Below, in pieces: positions 1-7,053 of a DNA stretch of 7,099 nt. The notes beneath the pieces are model-generated. The model saw only the letters and a program-made list of their open reading frames with translations. It made no database searches and was not told the origin of the DNA. The stretch is from Actinomycetota bacterium (GTDB lineage Bacteria > Actinomycetota > Actinomycetes > Nanopelagicales > Nanopelagicaceae), in assembly GCA_009704445.1 (NCBI GenBank), contig WLED01000055.1:1-7099 (forward strand), given 5' to 3'. The stretch's first letter is position 1. Every line of letters starts with the position of its first letter. Made by a program: the position numbers and the translations under genes.

Positions 1-10
1 ACGATTACAA

Positions 11-16
11 AGAAGG
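11..16 (+). promoter_or_regulatory. Shine-Dalgarno site that helps decide the serA start
   Basis: AGAAGG lies at this position. It is 11 nt upstream of the GTG at 28 but only 2 nt upstream of the GTG at 19, so it can serve only the later start in the usual way. The 10 nt before it are too short to assign to any gene. A TAG at 17-19 in another frame could be the stop of an upstream gene, which would create a TAGTG junction with the GTG at 19. Confidence 0.5.
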
Positions 17-27
17 TAGTGCAGCGC

Positions 28-1620
28 GTGGCTAAACCAATTGTTTTAATTGCAGAAGAGCTCAGCCCAGCAACTTTAGAAGCGTTGGGTCCTGACTTTG
101 AAGTTATTAACTGCGATGGTGCAAACCGAGCAGAACTTCTTGCAGCTCTTGCAAAGGGTGTTGACGCTGTACTGATTCGCTCTGCAACCAAAATGGATGC
201 AGAGGCAATTGCCGCAGCAAAAGGTTTAAAAGTTATTGCTCGTGCCGGAGTTGGATTAGATAACGTAGATATTCCTGCTGCAACTGCAGCCGGAGTAATG
301 GTTGTTAACGCCCCAACTTCAAATATTGTTTCTGCAGCAGAGTTAGCCATCTCGCTTTTGATGGCATCTGCTCGTTTTATCTCACCAGCTCATGCTGCTC
401 TTAGAAACGGAAAGTGGGCTCGCTCTAAATACACAGGAGCTGAGCTGTTTGAAAAAACTCTTGGAATTGTTGGTTTTGGTCGAATTGGACAACTTGTGGC
501 ACACCGTATGCAGGCCTTTGGAATGGATGTTGTTGCATACGATCCATACCTTCAACCTGCGCGAGCTGCACAACTTGGCGTTCGTTTAGTCGAACTGGAT
601 GAGCTTCTAAAAGTTTCTGATTTCATCACTATTCACTTGCCAAAGACAAAAGAGACTGCAAATTTAATTGGTGTCGATGCTCTTAAGAAAGTTAAGCCAT
701 CGGTTCGAATCATTAACGCTGCCCGCGGTGGAGTATTAGATGAAACCGCACTCTTTGATGCAATTACGCAAGGTCGTGTGGCTGGCGCAGGAATTGATGT
801 GTACTCAACAGAACCATGTACTGATTCACCTCTATTTACTCTGGATCAAGTAGTTGCAACTCCACACTTGGGTGCATCAACGGATGAAGCACAAGAGCGA
901 GCAGGAATTGCAGTAGCTGTTTCAGTGCGCAAAGCATTGGCAGGGGAGTTAGTTCCTGATGCAGTCAATGTAAAGGGTGGGGCAATTGACGAAGAGATCC
1001 GACCAAGTTTGCCGCTAGTAGAAAAAATGGCACAGATCGCAACTGCATTTGCAGGTGAAGCACCTGTAAGTATGGACATCTCCGTTCGAGGTGAAATCTC
1101 AGAGCTTGACTCTTCAATACTTGCAACGAGTGCGCTCAAGGGAGCACTCCTTGGATGTGGAGTTACTGATGTCACCTATGTAAATGCACCAGCACTTGCT
1201 GCAGAGCGTGGGTTAACTTCTGCAGTATCGACAGATCCAGAAAGTCCGGAATACCGCAACATGATCTCTCTTCGCGCTGCACTTGCCGATGGGAAAATTG
1301 TTACTGTAGATGGAACACTTGTTGGAATTCGTAAAGACGAAAAGATTATTGCTATCGATTCCTTCGACTTAGATCTTGCGCCAACTGAAAACCTTCTATT
1401 CCTTCGTTATGTGGATAAGCCAGGTGTTGTAGGCGCAGTAGGAAATGCTCTAGGAAAAGCTGGAATCAACATTGCTGGAATGCAAGTTGCACGAAGTTCA
1501 GCTGGCGGAAGCGCGTTGATGGCAATCACTGTGGACTCTCAAATCAGCGATGATTTACTTTCTACTGTTAAGAAAGAGACTGGAGCCGAACTCGTTCGCT
1601 CTGTGACATTGGTGGGCTAA
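28..1620 (+). CDS. serA: D-3-phosphoglycerate dehydrogenase (long form with ASB and ACT domains)
   Basis: This cytosolic enzyme oxidises 3-phosphoglycerate to 3-phosphohydroxypyruvate with NAD+, the first step of serine synthesis. From the GTG at 28 it is 530 aa, close to the Mycobacterium tuberculosis enzyme (about 528). The start at 28 is preferred because of the AGAAGG spacing and because the protein then begins MAKPIVLIAEE, as homologues do; a GTG at 19 would add three residues. Counting from 28: the Rossmann motif GFGRIG is at 149-154 with the acidic D172 after it, and the catalytic set is R233, E262 and H280 (TPHLGAST). The intervening ASB domain spans roughly 315-450 and the ACT domain roughly 454-530. 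Y461, D463 and N481 fall exactly where the M. tuberculosis ACT domain binds serine, so feedback inhibition by serine is expected. The TAA stop overlaps the leuB ATG by one base. Confidence 0.96.
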   Translation: MAKPIVLIAEELSPATLEALGPDFEVINCDGANRAELLAALAKGVDAVLIRSATKMDAEAIAAAKGLKVIARAGVGLDNVDIPAATAAGVMVVNAPTSNIVSAAELAISLLMASARFISPAHAALRNGKWARSKYTGAELFEKTLGIVGFGRIGQLVAHRMQAFGMDVVAYDPYLQPARAAQLGVRLVELDELLKVSDFITIHLPKTKETANLIGVDALKKVKPSVRIINAARGGVLDETALFDAITQGRVAGAGIDVYSTEPCTDSPLFTLDQVVATPHLGASTDEAQERAGIAVAVSVRKALAGELVPDAVNVKGGAIDEEIRPSLPLVEKMAQIATAFAGEAPVSMDISVRGEISELDSSILATSALKGALLGCGVTDVTYVNAPALAAERGLTSAVSTDPESPEYRNMISLRAALADGKIVTVDGTLVGIRKDEKIIAIDSFDLDLAPTENLLFLRYVDKPGVVGAVGNALGKAGINIAGMQVARSSAGGSALMAITVDSQISDDLLSTVKKETGAELVRSVTLVG

Positions 1621-2654
1621 TGAAAACAATAAATCTAGCTGTCATCGCTGGCGATGGTATTGGTCCTGAAGTTGTCAATGAAGGATTAAAGGTTCTTGAT
1701 GTCGTAGCAAAAAAGTATGGAGTTGAGTTTAAAAAGACTTCATACGATCTTGGTGCAGCATTTTGGCATCGCACAGGTGAAGTATTGCCAGATTCGACTT
1801 TAGTTGAGCTAGCAAAAGCTGATGTAATTTTGCTTGGCGCTGTTGGTGATCCAACTGTTCCTAGTGGAGTACTAGAGCGTGGACTTTTACTAAAGATTCG
1901 TTTTGCTTTTGATCACTACATTAACTTGCGCCCAGCAAAATTGATGCCTGGTGTAACAGGACCATTGGCAACTAAAGCTCCTATTGATTTTGTTGTAGTG
2001 CGCGAAGGAACAGAAGGACCTTATGTTGGTGCAGGTGGAGTTTTGGCTCATGGCACCGAAAATGAAATTGCAACGGAGGAAAGCCTAAATACTCGCAGGG
2101 GCGCAGAGCGAGTAATTCGGGATGCATTTGAGCGGGCATCAAAGCGTGATCGCAAGAAGTTAACTTTGGTTCACAAAAACAATGTACTCACTCGCGCAGG
2201 TGGTTTATGGACACGTACGTTTGAAGATGTTGCCAAGGAATATCCAAAGATCTCCACTGATTATTTACACGTTGATGCTGCTTCAATGTTCTTTGTTACT
2301 AATCCAGAGCGCTTTGATGTTGTAGTCACAGATAACTTATTTGGAGACATCTTGACCGATATCGCTGCTGCAATCTGCGGCGGAATAGGCCTTGCTGCAT
2401 CTGGCAATATCAATCCGACAGGTGCATTTCCATCAATGTTTGAGCCAGTGCATGGTTCGGCGCCAGATATTGCAGGTAAGAATTTGGCTGATCCAACTGC
2501 AACAGTTATGTCAGTTGCGATGATGTTGGACCATCTTGGATTTGCAGATGCAGCTCGAGATGTTGAACGAGTTGTTGCCGCTGATTTAGCTTCACGTGGT
2601 GATGCAAAGAGAAGTACAACTCAAGTAGGAGATGCGCTAGCTAGCGCTTTGTAG
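1620..2654 (+). CDS. leuB: 3-isopropylmalate dehydrogenase
   Basis: LeuB oxidatively decarboxylates 3-isopropylmalate to 2-oxoisocaproate in leucine synthesis, and the same enzyme class oxidises 3-methylmalate to 2-oxobutyrate in the citramalate route to isoleucine. The 344-aa product is full length for the short actinobacterial type. Visible signatures are IAGDGIGPEV near the N-terminus, the substrate arginines R94, R104 and R128, Y135 in REGTEGPY, K186 in VHKNNVL, and the metal-binding aspartates D219, D243 and D247. HGSAPDIAG at 278-286 carries the Asp-Ile pair typical of NAD+ rather than NADP+ use. The ATG shares its A with the serA TAA (TAATG), and only a weak GGTGGG lies 3 nt upstream, so translation is probably coupled to serA. 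A nearby cimA makes a double role in leucine and isoleucine synthesis likely. LeuC and LeuD are not in the window. Confidence 0.96.
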   Translation: MKTINLAVIAGDGIGPEVVNEGLKVLDVVAKKYGVEFKKTSYDLGAAFWHRTGEVLPDSTLVELAKADVILLGAVGDPTVPSGVLERGLLLKIRFAFDHYINLRPAKLMPGVTGPLATKAPIDFVVVREGTEGPYVGAGGVLAHGTENEIATEESLNTRRGAERVIRDAFERASKRDRKKLTLVHKNNVLTRAGGLWTRTFEDVAKEYPKISTDYLHVDAASMFFVTNPERFDVVVTDNLFGDILTDIAAAICGGIGLAASGNINPTGAFPSMFEPVHGSAPDIAGKNLADPTATVMSVAMMLDHLGFADAARDVERVVAADLASRGDAKRSTTQVGDALASAL

Positions 2655-2656
2655 TC
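2627..2656 (+). promoter_or_regulatory. AGGAG plus perfect 14-nt palindrome just before ilvE
   Basis: The 14 nt at 2634-2647, GCGCTAGCTAGCGC, equal their own reverse complement and code for the last residues of LeuB. As RNA they can form a 5-bp stem (2634-2638 with 2643-2647) and an AGCT loop. An AGGAG at 2627-2631 lies 25 nt before the ilvE ATG, too far for normal initiation. If the hairpin folds, the remaining distance is about 11 nt. No other Shine-Dalgarno-like sequence is seen in front of ilvE. The palindrome is seen directly; its role in ilvE initiation is inference, and it could instead be chance or a protein-binding site. Confidence 0.35.
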
Positions 2657-3736
2657 ATGAAGATAACTCTTAACCCGCATGCCAAAGATGATGCAACCCG
2701 CAACGCACTTGTTGCTGAAGGTGGATTTGGCAAGTACTACACCGATCACATGGTCAGGTGCGAGTGGAGTGAAAAAGATGGATGGGCAGAGCCAGAGTTA
2801 ATTCCATACGGTCCTATAACTCTTGATCCTGCAACAGCAGTTTTTCACTACGGACAAGAGATTTTCGAAGGAATGAAGGCATATCGCCAGCCAGATGGAT
2901 CAATTGAACTATTTCGTCCACGAGAAAATGCAAAGCGTTTTGCAAACTCTGCCAAGAGATTAGCGTTGCCTGAAATGCCAGTCGATCTTTTTATGGAAAC
3001 AGTTGAAACACTTGTAAAACAAGACAACGGTTGGGTCCCAAACAAAGTGGGAGAGTCGCTGTACATACGTCCATTTATGATTGCGACTGAAGTTGGACTT
3101 GGGGTTCGTCCAACAAATAAAGCAACTTATCTTTTGATTGCAACTCCAGCAGGGGCTTATTTTGATCCATCTAAGGCCGTTTCAGTATGGATTTCAACTG
3201 AATACGTGCGTGCTGCCCAAGGTGGAACCGGTGAAGCAAAGTGTGGTGGAAACTATGCAGCTTCACTTGTTGCACAAAAAGCCGCGGCTAAAGAAGGATG
3301 CGATCAAGTTGTTTGGATTGACGCAAAAGAGCGAAAGTGGATTGAAGAAATGGGCGGCATGAACCTTTATTTTGTTAAGGGTAAAGGCGCCGATGCAACA
3401 GTGATTACTCCAAAGTTAACTGGAACGTTATTGCCTGGAATTACCCGCGATTCCATACTTTCAGTGGCTGTTGATCTTGGTTATAAAGTTGAAGAAGTTA
3501 TGCTTTCGATTGATGATTGGCGAGATGGTGTAACAAGTGGGGAGATAACTGAGATCTTTGCCTGCGGAACAGCTGCCGTTGTTTCTCCAGTTGGGCAGGC
3601 GAAATCAGCCATGGGAACTTGGGTAACAGGTGATGGACAACCAGGGACAATCACCATGCAAATCCGCAACCACTTACTTGGAATTCAGCATGGCACAGTT
3701 GAAGACAAGCACAACTGGATGAGTGCGATTAAATAA
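2657..3736 (+). CDS. ilvE: branched-chain amino acid aminotransferase
   Basis: This is a PLP-dependent fold-type IV aminotransferase that reversibly transfers the amino group from glutamate to the 2-oxo acids of leucine, isoleucine and valine. The 359-aa product has the family's usual length and resembles mycobacterial IlvE along its whole length. Landmarks are GFGKYYTDHM near 23-32, HYGQEIFEGMKAYR at 64-77, LYIRPF at 135-140, the PLP lysine K195 in GEAKCGGNY, EEMGGMNLYF at 230-239, LPGITRDS at 259-266 and FACGTAAVVSPV at 301-312. In the last motif the two cysteines of the mammalian CXXC redox switch are replaced by Ala and Ser, so that regulation should be absent. The ATG follows the leuB TAG after 2 nt with no ordinary ribosome binding site, so coupling or the palindrome just upstream may matter. 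It sits between leuB and cimA, which suits a shared branched-chain role. Confidence 0.96.
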   Translation: MKITLNPHAKDDATRNALVAEGGFGKYYTDHMVRCEWSEKDGWAEPELIPYGPITLDPATAVFHYGQEIFEGMKAYRQPDGSIELFRPRENAKRFANSAKRLALPEMPVDLFMETVETLVKQDNGWVPNKVGESLYIRPFMIATEVGLGVRPTNKATYLLIATPAGAYFDPSKAVSVWISTEYVRAAQGGTGEAKCGGNYAASLVAQKAAAKEGCDQVVWIDAKERKWIEEMGGMNLYFVKGKGADATVITPKLTGTLLPGITRDSILSVAVDLGYKVEEVMLSIDDWRDGVTSGEITEIFACGTAAVVSPVGQAKSAMGTWVTGDGQPGTITMQIRNHLLGIQHGTVEDKHNWMSAIK

Positions 3737-5325
3737 TGCCTATCAACGATAGCTTTCACATCTATGACACCACTTTGCGTGATGGCGCACAGCAAGAGGG
3801 TTTAAACCTTTCTGTTCATGACAAATTAAACATCGCACGCCATTTAGATGAACTTGGCGTTGGTTTTATCGAAGGTGGATGGCCCGGTGCTAATCCAAAA
3901 GATACAGAGTTCTTCGCTTTGGCAAAGAAAGAGCTAAAGCTAAAGAACGCAACTTTTGTTGCATTCGGTGCGACTCGTCGGCCAAATGCTAAGGCTGCAG
4001 ATGATGTACTTCTGGGTGCGTTAAGAGATAGCGGTGCTCCTGCAGTTACGTTAGTTGCTAAGGCTTTTGATCGCCACGTTGATTTAGCACTCAAAACAAC
4101 TCTGGATGAAAATCTTGCAATGATTCGCGACTCCGTCACACACCTTCGCCAAGAAGGGCAGAGAGTATTCTTAGATGCAGAGCACTTCTTTGATGGTTAT
4201 CGCCACAACCGTGCATATGCTCTAGAGGTTGTTCGCGTTGCGGCAGAGGCAGGTGCCGATGTAATCGCATTATGCGATACCAACGGGGGAATGCTGCCAG
4301 ATGAACTTTCACAGGTTGTACATGATGTGTTAACTGCAAGTTCTGCCCGTCTTGGAATCCATTGCCACAATGACACAGGCTGCGCTGTTGCAAACTCAAT
4401 GGCTGCAATTGCAGCTGGTGCAACTCATGTTCAAGGAACACTCAATGGTTATGGTGAGCGCACTGGAAATGCAGACCTTGTAACGATCATCGCTAATCTA
4501 GAATTAAAGAAGAAGCAGTTAGTACTTCCTCCTAATGCTTTGCAAGAGGCCTTTAGAATTTCGCACGCAGTTGCAGAGGTAACCAATGTTGCTCCCAGTG
4601 CGCGCCAGCCATATGTTGGTGTTTCAGCATTTGCCCACAAAGCTGGGCTTCATGCCAGTGCAATCAAAGTAGATCCATCCCTTTACCAACATGAGGATCC
4701 ATCATCTGTTGGAAATGACATGCGCATGTTGGTCTCTGACATGGCAGGTCGTGCATCAATTGAGTTGAAGTCTCAAGAACTAGGTGTTGATCTAGGTGGA
4801 GATAAAGAACTGATCGGTCGAATTGTGGACCGAGTTAAAGAGATGGAGTCTCGAGGGTTCACATTTGAAGCAGCTGATGCATCTTTTGAACTCTTAGTTC
4901 ATGAAGAAATAGCTGGAAAACGACCATCGTTTTTCACGATAAATCATTGGGTTACATCCGTTGAGCGAGCATCTGATCAAACAATTGTTACTAAGGCAGA
5001 AGTAACTGTGACTGCCATGGGACAAGAAATCACATGTAATGGTTTAGGAAATGGCCCGGTCAACGCATTTGATAATGCGTTACGAACAGGCTTGCTGAAG
5101 CTTTATCCAGAGTTAGAAGTTCTAGAACTTACAGATTACAAGGTCCGTATTCTTGAAGGACGATTGGGAACTGGGGCAGTTACTCGAGTTCTTGTCGAGA
5201 CAAGTGATGGCAAAGGTGAGTGGAATACCGTTGGAGTGCATGAAAACGTGATTGCAGCATCTGCAATGGCCCTAGAAGACGCGCTTACCTTCGGATTGAT
5301 GCGACAAGGTAGAAAGCCCGCGTAA
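3736..5325 (+). CDS. cimA: citramalate synthase
   Basis: The predicted reaction is condensation of pyruvate with acetyl-CoA to (R)-citramalate, the entry to threonine-independent isoleucine synthesis. The 529-aa protein has an N-terminal HMGL/LeuA-type TIM barrel (about 7-275), a linker region and a C-terminal LeuA allosteric dimer domain (about 395-525). YDTTLRDGAQQEG at 10-22 contains the catalytic R15 and metal-binding D16. HCHNDTG at 209-215 supplies metal ligands H209 and H211, and N245 lies in ERTGNADL. AFAHKAGLHASAI at 298-310 has the flexible-domain histidines. The IEGGWPGANPKD stretch at 45-56 is characteristic of the CimA-like (TIGR00977) branch rather than true LeuA. The allosteric domain suggests feedback control, most likely by isoleucine. 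The start shares its A with the ilvE TAA (TAATG). Residual doubt is substrate choice: related 2-isopropylmalate or homocitrate synthases share this fold. Confidence 0.91.
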   Translation: MPINDSFHIYDTTLRDGAQQEGLNLSVHDKLNIARHLDELGVGFIEGGWPGANPKDTEFFALAKKELKLKNATFVAFGATRRPNAKAADDVLLGALRDSGAPAVTLVAKAFDRHVDLALKTTLDENLAMIRDSVTHLRQEGQRVFLDAEHFFDGYRHNRAYALEVVRVAAEAGADVIALCDTNGGMLPDELSQVVHDVLTASSARLGIHCHNDTGCAVANSMAAIAAGATHVQGTLNGYGERTGNADLVTIIANLELKKKQLVLPPNALQEAFRISHAVAEVTNVAPSARQPYVGVSAFAHKAGLHASAIKVDPSLYQHEDPSSVGNDMRMLVSDMAGRASIELKSQELGVDLGGDKELIGRIVDRVKEMESRGFTFEAADASFELLVHEEIAGKRPSFFTINHWVTSVERASDQTIVTKAEVTVTAMGQEITCNGLGNGPVNAFDNALRTGLLKLYPELEVLELTDYKVRILEGRLGTGAVTRVLVETSDGKGEWNTVGVHENVIAASAMALEDALTFGLMRQGRKPA

Positions 5326-5328
5326 ACT
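5301..5328 (+). promoter_or_regulatory. possible internal promoter for a leaderless recombinase transcript
   Basis: TAAACT at 5323-5328 fits the actinobacterial -10 pattern TANNNT and includes the cimA stop codon. GCGACA at 5301-5306 matches four of six -35 consensus positions with a 16-nt spacer. The GTG start at 5337 begins 9 nt after the end of the -10 hexamer, about where transcription would start, and it has no Shine-Dalgarno sequence. This fits a leaderless transcript, which is common in actinobacteria. Short AT-rich matches like this arise often by chance, so the call is tentative. Confidence 0.25.
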
Positions 5329-5336
5329 TAAACATT

Positions 5337-6251
5337 GTGAGCGATAACTTTCAAGAAATTCTGAAAGCCTTTAATCGCCATTTAACATCTGAACGCGATT
5401 TATCTGCACATACTGTTCGTGCATACATTGGCGATTTAGAGTCCTTACTTGCACATCTGGAAACATTAAAGGTGGAGCAGATCGCTCAGTTAGAGTTAAA
5501 TCATCTTCGATCCTGGCTTGCAAACCAACAAATAAAAGGCGGAGCGAGAACTTCGCTATCTAGGCGAATTACCTCCATCCGACTGTTTACAAAATGGGCG
5601 GTTAAGAACAACTACTTGGCCAAAGATGTGGGCACAACCCTTGCAACACCAAAGGGGCACCGAATTTTGCCGGGTGTCCTAGAAATTGACGAGGCAAAAA
5701 CTGCGATGGATTCACTTGCAACAAGAGCAAGCGAAGAGCAAACTCCGCTGTCTTTGCGCGATGTTGCAATTGTTGAAATGCTCTATGCAACAGGTGCCAG
5801 AGTTGGCGAACTATGTGGATTAGATTTCAATGACATTGATTACGATCGACAAACAATTCGTGTGTTGGGTAAAGGCAACAAAGAGCGCACTATTCCATTT
5901 GGAAATCCAGCACTTCGTGCGCTCGATCTTTGGTTAAAGCAAGGCAGAGATCAGATTGCTCAATCACACTCTGGAGATGCTGTCTTCATTGGGGCTAGAG
6001 GAAAACGAATCGATCAGCGAACAGTGCGAACTGTCGTCTATGAAGCATTATCTGCAATTGAGGGAATAGAGCGTATGGGTCCACATGCTTTGCGTCACTC
6101 TGCTGCAACTCACTTACTTGAAGGTGGAGCAGATCTTCGAACAGTGCAAGAAATTTTGGGTCATGCATCCCTTGCAACAACACAGATTTACACACATGTT
6201 TCTACCGAACGCCTTCAAAAAGCATTTAAACAGGCACATCCCAGAGCATGA
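5337..6251 (+). CDS. xerC: XerC/XerD-type tyrosine recombinase
   Basis: This site-specific recombinase of the tyrosine (lambda integrase) family probably resolves chromosome dimers at dif with a partner recombinase. The 304-aa length is typical of XerC and XerD. The N-terminal SAM-like core-binding domain covers about 1-90 (SERDLSAHTVRAYIGDL at 18-34), and the catalytic domain covers about 110-295. The full catalytic set is visible: R155 in ATGARVGEL, K179 in GKGNKERTIPF, H250 and R253 in HALRH, H276 in LGHASLATTQ, and the nucleophile Y285 in IYTHV. The C-terminus ends QAHPRA as in chromosomal Xer proteins, which argues against a phage or integron integrase. XerC is preferred over XerD from general resemblance only. 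The start is a GTG 11 nt after cimA without a Shine-Dalgarno sequence, and no ATG or GTG lies close downstream in frame. No dif-like site was recognised here. Confidence 0.88.
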   Translation: MSDNFQEILKAFNRHLTSERDLSAHTVRAYIGDLESLLAHLETLKVEQIAQLELNHLRSWLANQQIKGGARTSLSRRITSIRLFTKWAVKNNYLAKDVGTTLATPKGHRILPGVLEIDEAKTAMDSLATRASEEQTPLSLRDVAIVEMLYATGARVGELCGLDFNDIDYDRQTIRVLGKGNKERTIPFGNPALRALDLWLKQGRDQIAQSHSGDAVFIGARGKRIDQRTVRTVVYEALSAIEGIERMGPHALRHSAATHLLEGGADLRTVQEILGHASLATTQIYTHVSTERLQKAFKQAHPRA

Positions 6252-6940
6252 GATCTTCTCTTATTGTTATACCAACGTATAACGAAGCAAAAAGTATCGG
6301 CCAACTACTAGATGCCCTTAAAGGTTTAGATGCTGATGTTTTAGTAATAGATGATGGCTCTCCGGATGGAACAGCCGATGTGGTTAGAGGACATAAAGTA
6401 GAAGTCGTTGAGCGCAAGTCAAAGCTCGGTTTAGGTAACGCCTATCGCACTGGGTTTTCAATAGGAATTGCGCGCGGGTATACATACATTATTCAAATGG
6501 ATGCAGATGGTTCACACCAGGTAAGTGATCTTAAAAATATGATGGAGTGGATCGGCAGCAGCGATGTACTTATTGGATCTCGCTGGATTCAAGATGGATC
6601 AATCACCAATTGGAACAGGGTTCGCGAGTACCTGTCTCGAAGTGCCAATCGCTATGCCAAGGCAATGCTTGGACTTAAAGTAAAAGATGTCACATCTGGA
6701 TTTCGAATATATGAAACCGCTTTATTGAAAAAGATGGATCTTTCTACAATAAAAAGTGAGGGCTATTGCTTTCAAATAGAGATGGCCAGACGCGCAGTGG
6801 ACAGTGGTGGCTCTGTAGCTGAGATTCCAATTAATTTTGTTGAGCGCACCCATGGTGAGAGCAAGATGTCTGTTGCGATTGCGGCAGAGGCTGTTTTCCG
6901 GATCAATTGGTGGGCGCTTTTACGCATGATCGGGCGGTAA
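6248..6940 (+). CDS. polyprenol monophosphomannose synthase (GT2, DPM1-like)
   Basis: The predicted role is transfer of mannose from GDP-mannose to a polyprenyl phosphate on the inner face of the membrane. The product is the mannose donor for lipoglycans and protein O-mannosylation in actinobacteria. The 230-aa protein is a complete GT-A catalytic domain: VIPTYNEA at 7-14, IDDGSPDGT at 34-42, the metal-binding MDADGSH at 84-90 (DXD at 85-87), GSR at 110-112, TSGFR at 149-153, and ERTHGESKM at 199-207. I see no transmembrane helix and no apolipoprotein N-acyltransferase domain, so it corresponds to the catalytic half of mycobacterial Ppm1. A membrane partner, if needed, must be encoded elsewhere. 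The ATG overlaps the recombinase TGA by 4 nt (ATGA), implying translational coupling, although the two functions are unrelated. Other DPM1-like GT2 enzymes that use glucose or other sugars cannot be fully excluded. Confidence 0.87.
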   Translation: MRSSLIVIPTYNEAKSIGQLLDALKGLDADVLVIDDGSPDGTADVVRGHKVEVVERKSKLGLGNAYRTGFSIGIARGYTYIIQMDADGSHQVSDLKNMMEWIGSSDVLIGSRWIQDGSITNWNRVREYLSRSANRYAKAMLGLKVKDVTSGFRIYETALLKKMDLSTIKSEGYCFQIEMARRAVDSGGSVAEIPINFVERTHGESKMSVAIAAEAVFRINWWALLRMIGR

Positions 6941-7011
6941 ATTCACGCTCAGAGCTCAGGTAGGATTTGCCCTGCACTAGTTGATTTCGCACTTGTAAAA
7001 GGGTTCGAATC

Positions 7012-7034
7012 GGTAGTGACATCTCAGCACTGCC
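7012..7034 (+). repeat. inverted repeat, 7-bp stem
   Basis: GGTAGTG at 7012-7018 pairs with CACTGCC at 7028-7034 (six Watson-Crick pairs and one G-U in RNA) around a 9-nt loop. It is the first of three neighbouring hairpins in the tail and may be part of a structured leader RNA. Confidence 0.35.
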
Positions 7035-7049
7035 TAACCTTTTGGTTGG
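7034..7049 (+). repeat. inverted repeat, 6-bp stem with TTTT loop
   Basis: CTAACC at 7034-7039 pairs with GGTTGG at 7044-7049 (five Watson-Crick pairs and one G-U) around a TTTT loop. It shares its first base with the preceding hairpin, so the two could not both be complete. The stem is short and no T run follows, so it is a poor intrinsic terminator. Confidence 0.3.
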
Positions 7050-7053
7050 TGAA

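Noticed and set aside
2643..2656. Stem plus TTT after leuB as an intrinsic terminator
   Set aside because: The stem is only 5 bp and just three T residues follow, and the ilvE start is immediately downstream in the same pathway.
3729..3738. TTAAAT just before the cimA ATG as a leaderless promoter
   Set aside because: It lacks the second-position A of TANNNT, ends 1 nt before the start codon so the transcript would begin inside the gene, and the TAATG overlap already explains initiation by coupling.
3816..4441. Antisense open frames of about 100 codons within cimA, and a similar one within serA at 846-1175
   Set aside because: They lie opposite well-supported genes, show no domain motifs and have compositions expected from the codon bias of the sense strand.
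5337..6251. Tyrosine recombinase as a sign of a mobile element, integron or genomic island
   Set aside because: Length and C-terminus fit chromosomal XerC/XerD. It is packed between housekeeping genes, and no attachment site, direct repeats, tRNA or cargo genes are seen.
7002..7011. GGTTCGAATC resembling a tRNA T-arm
   Set aside because: The flanking bases do not form the 5-bp T stem (second pair is G-G), and no anticodon arm or acceptor stem can be placed around it.
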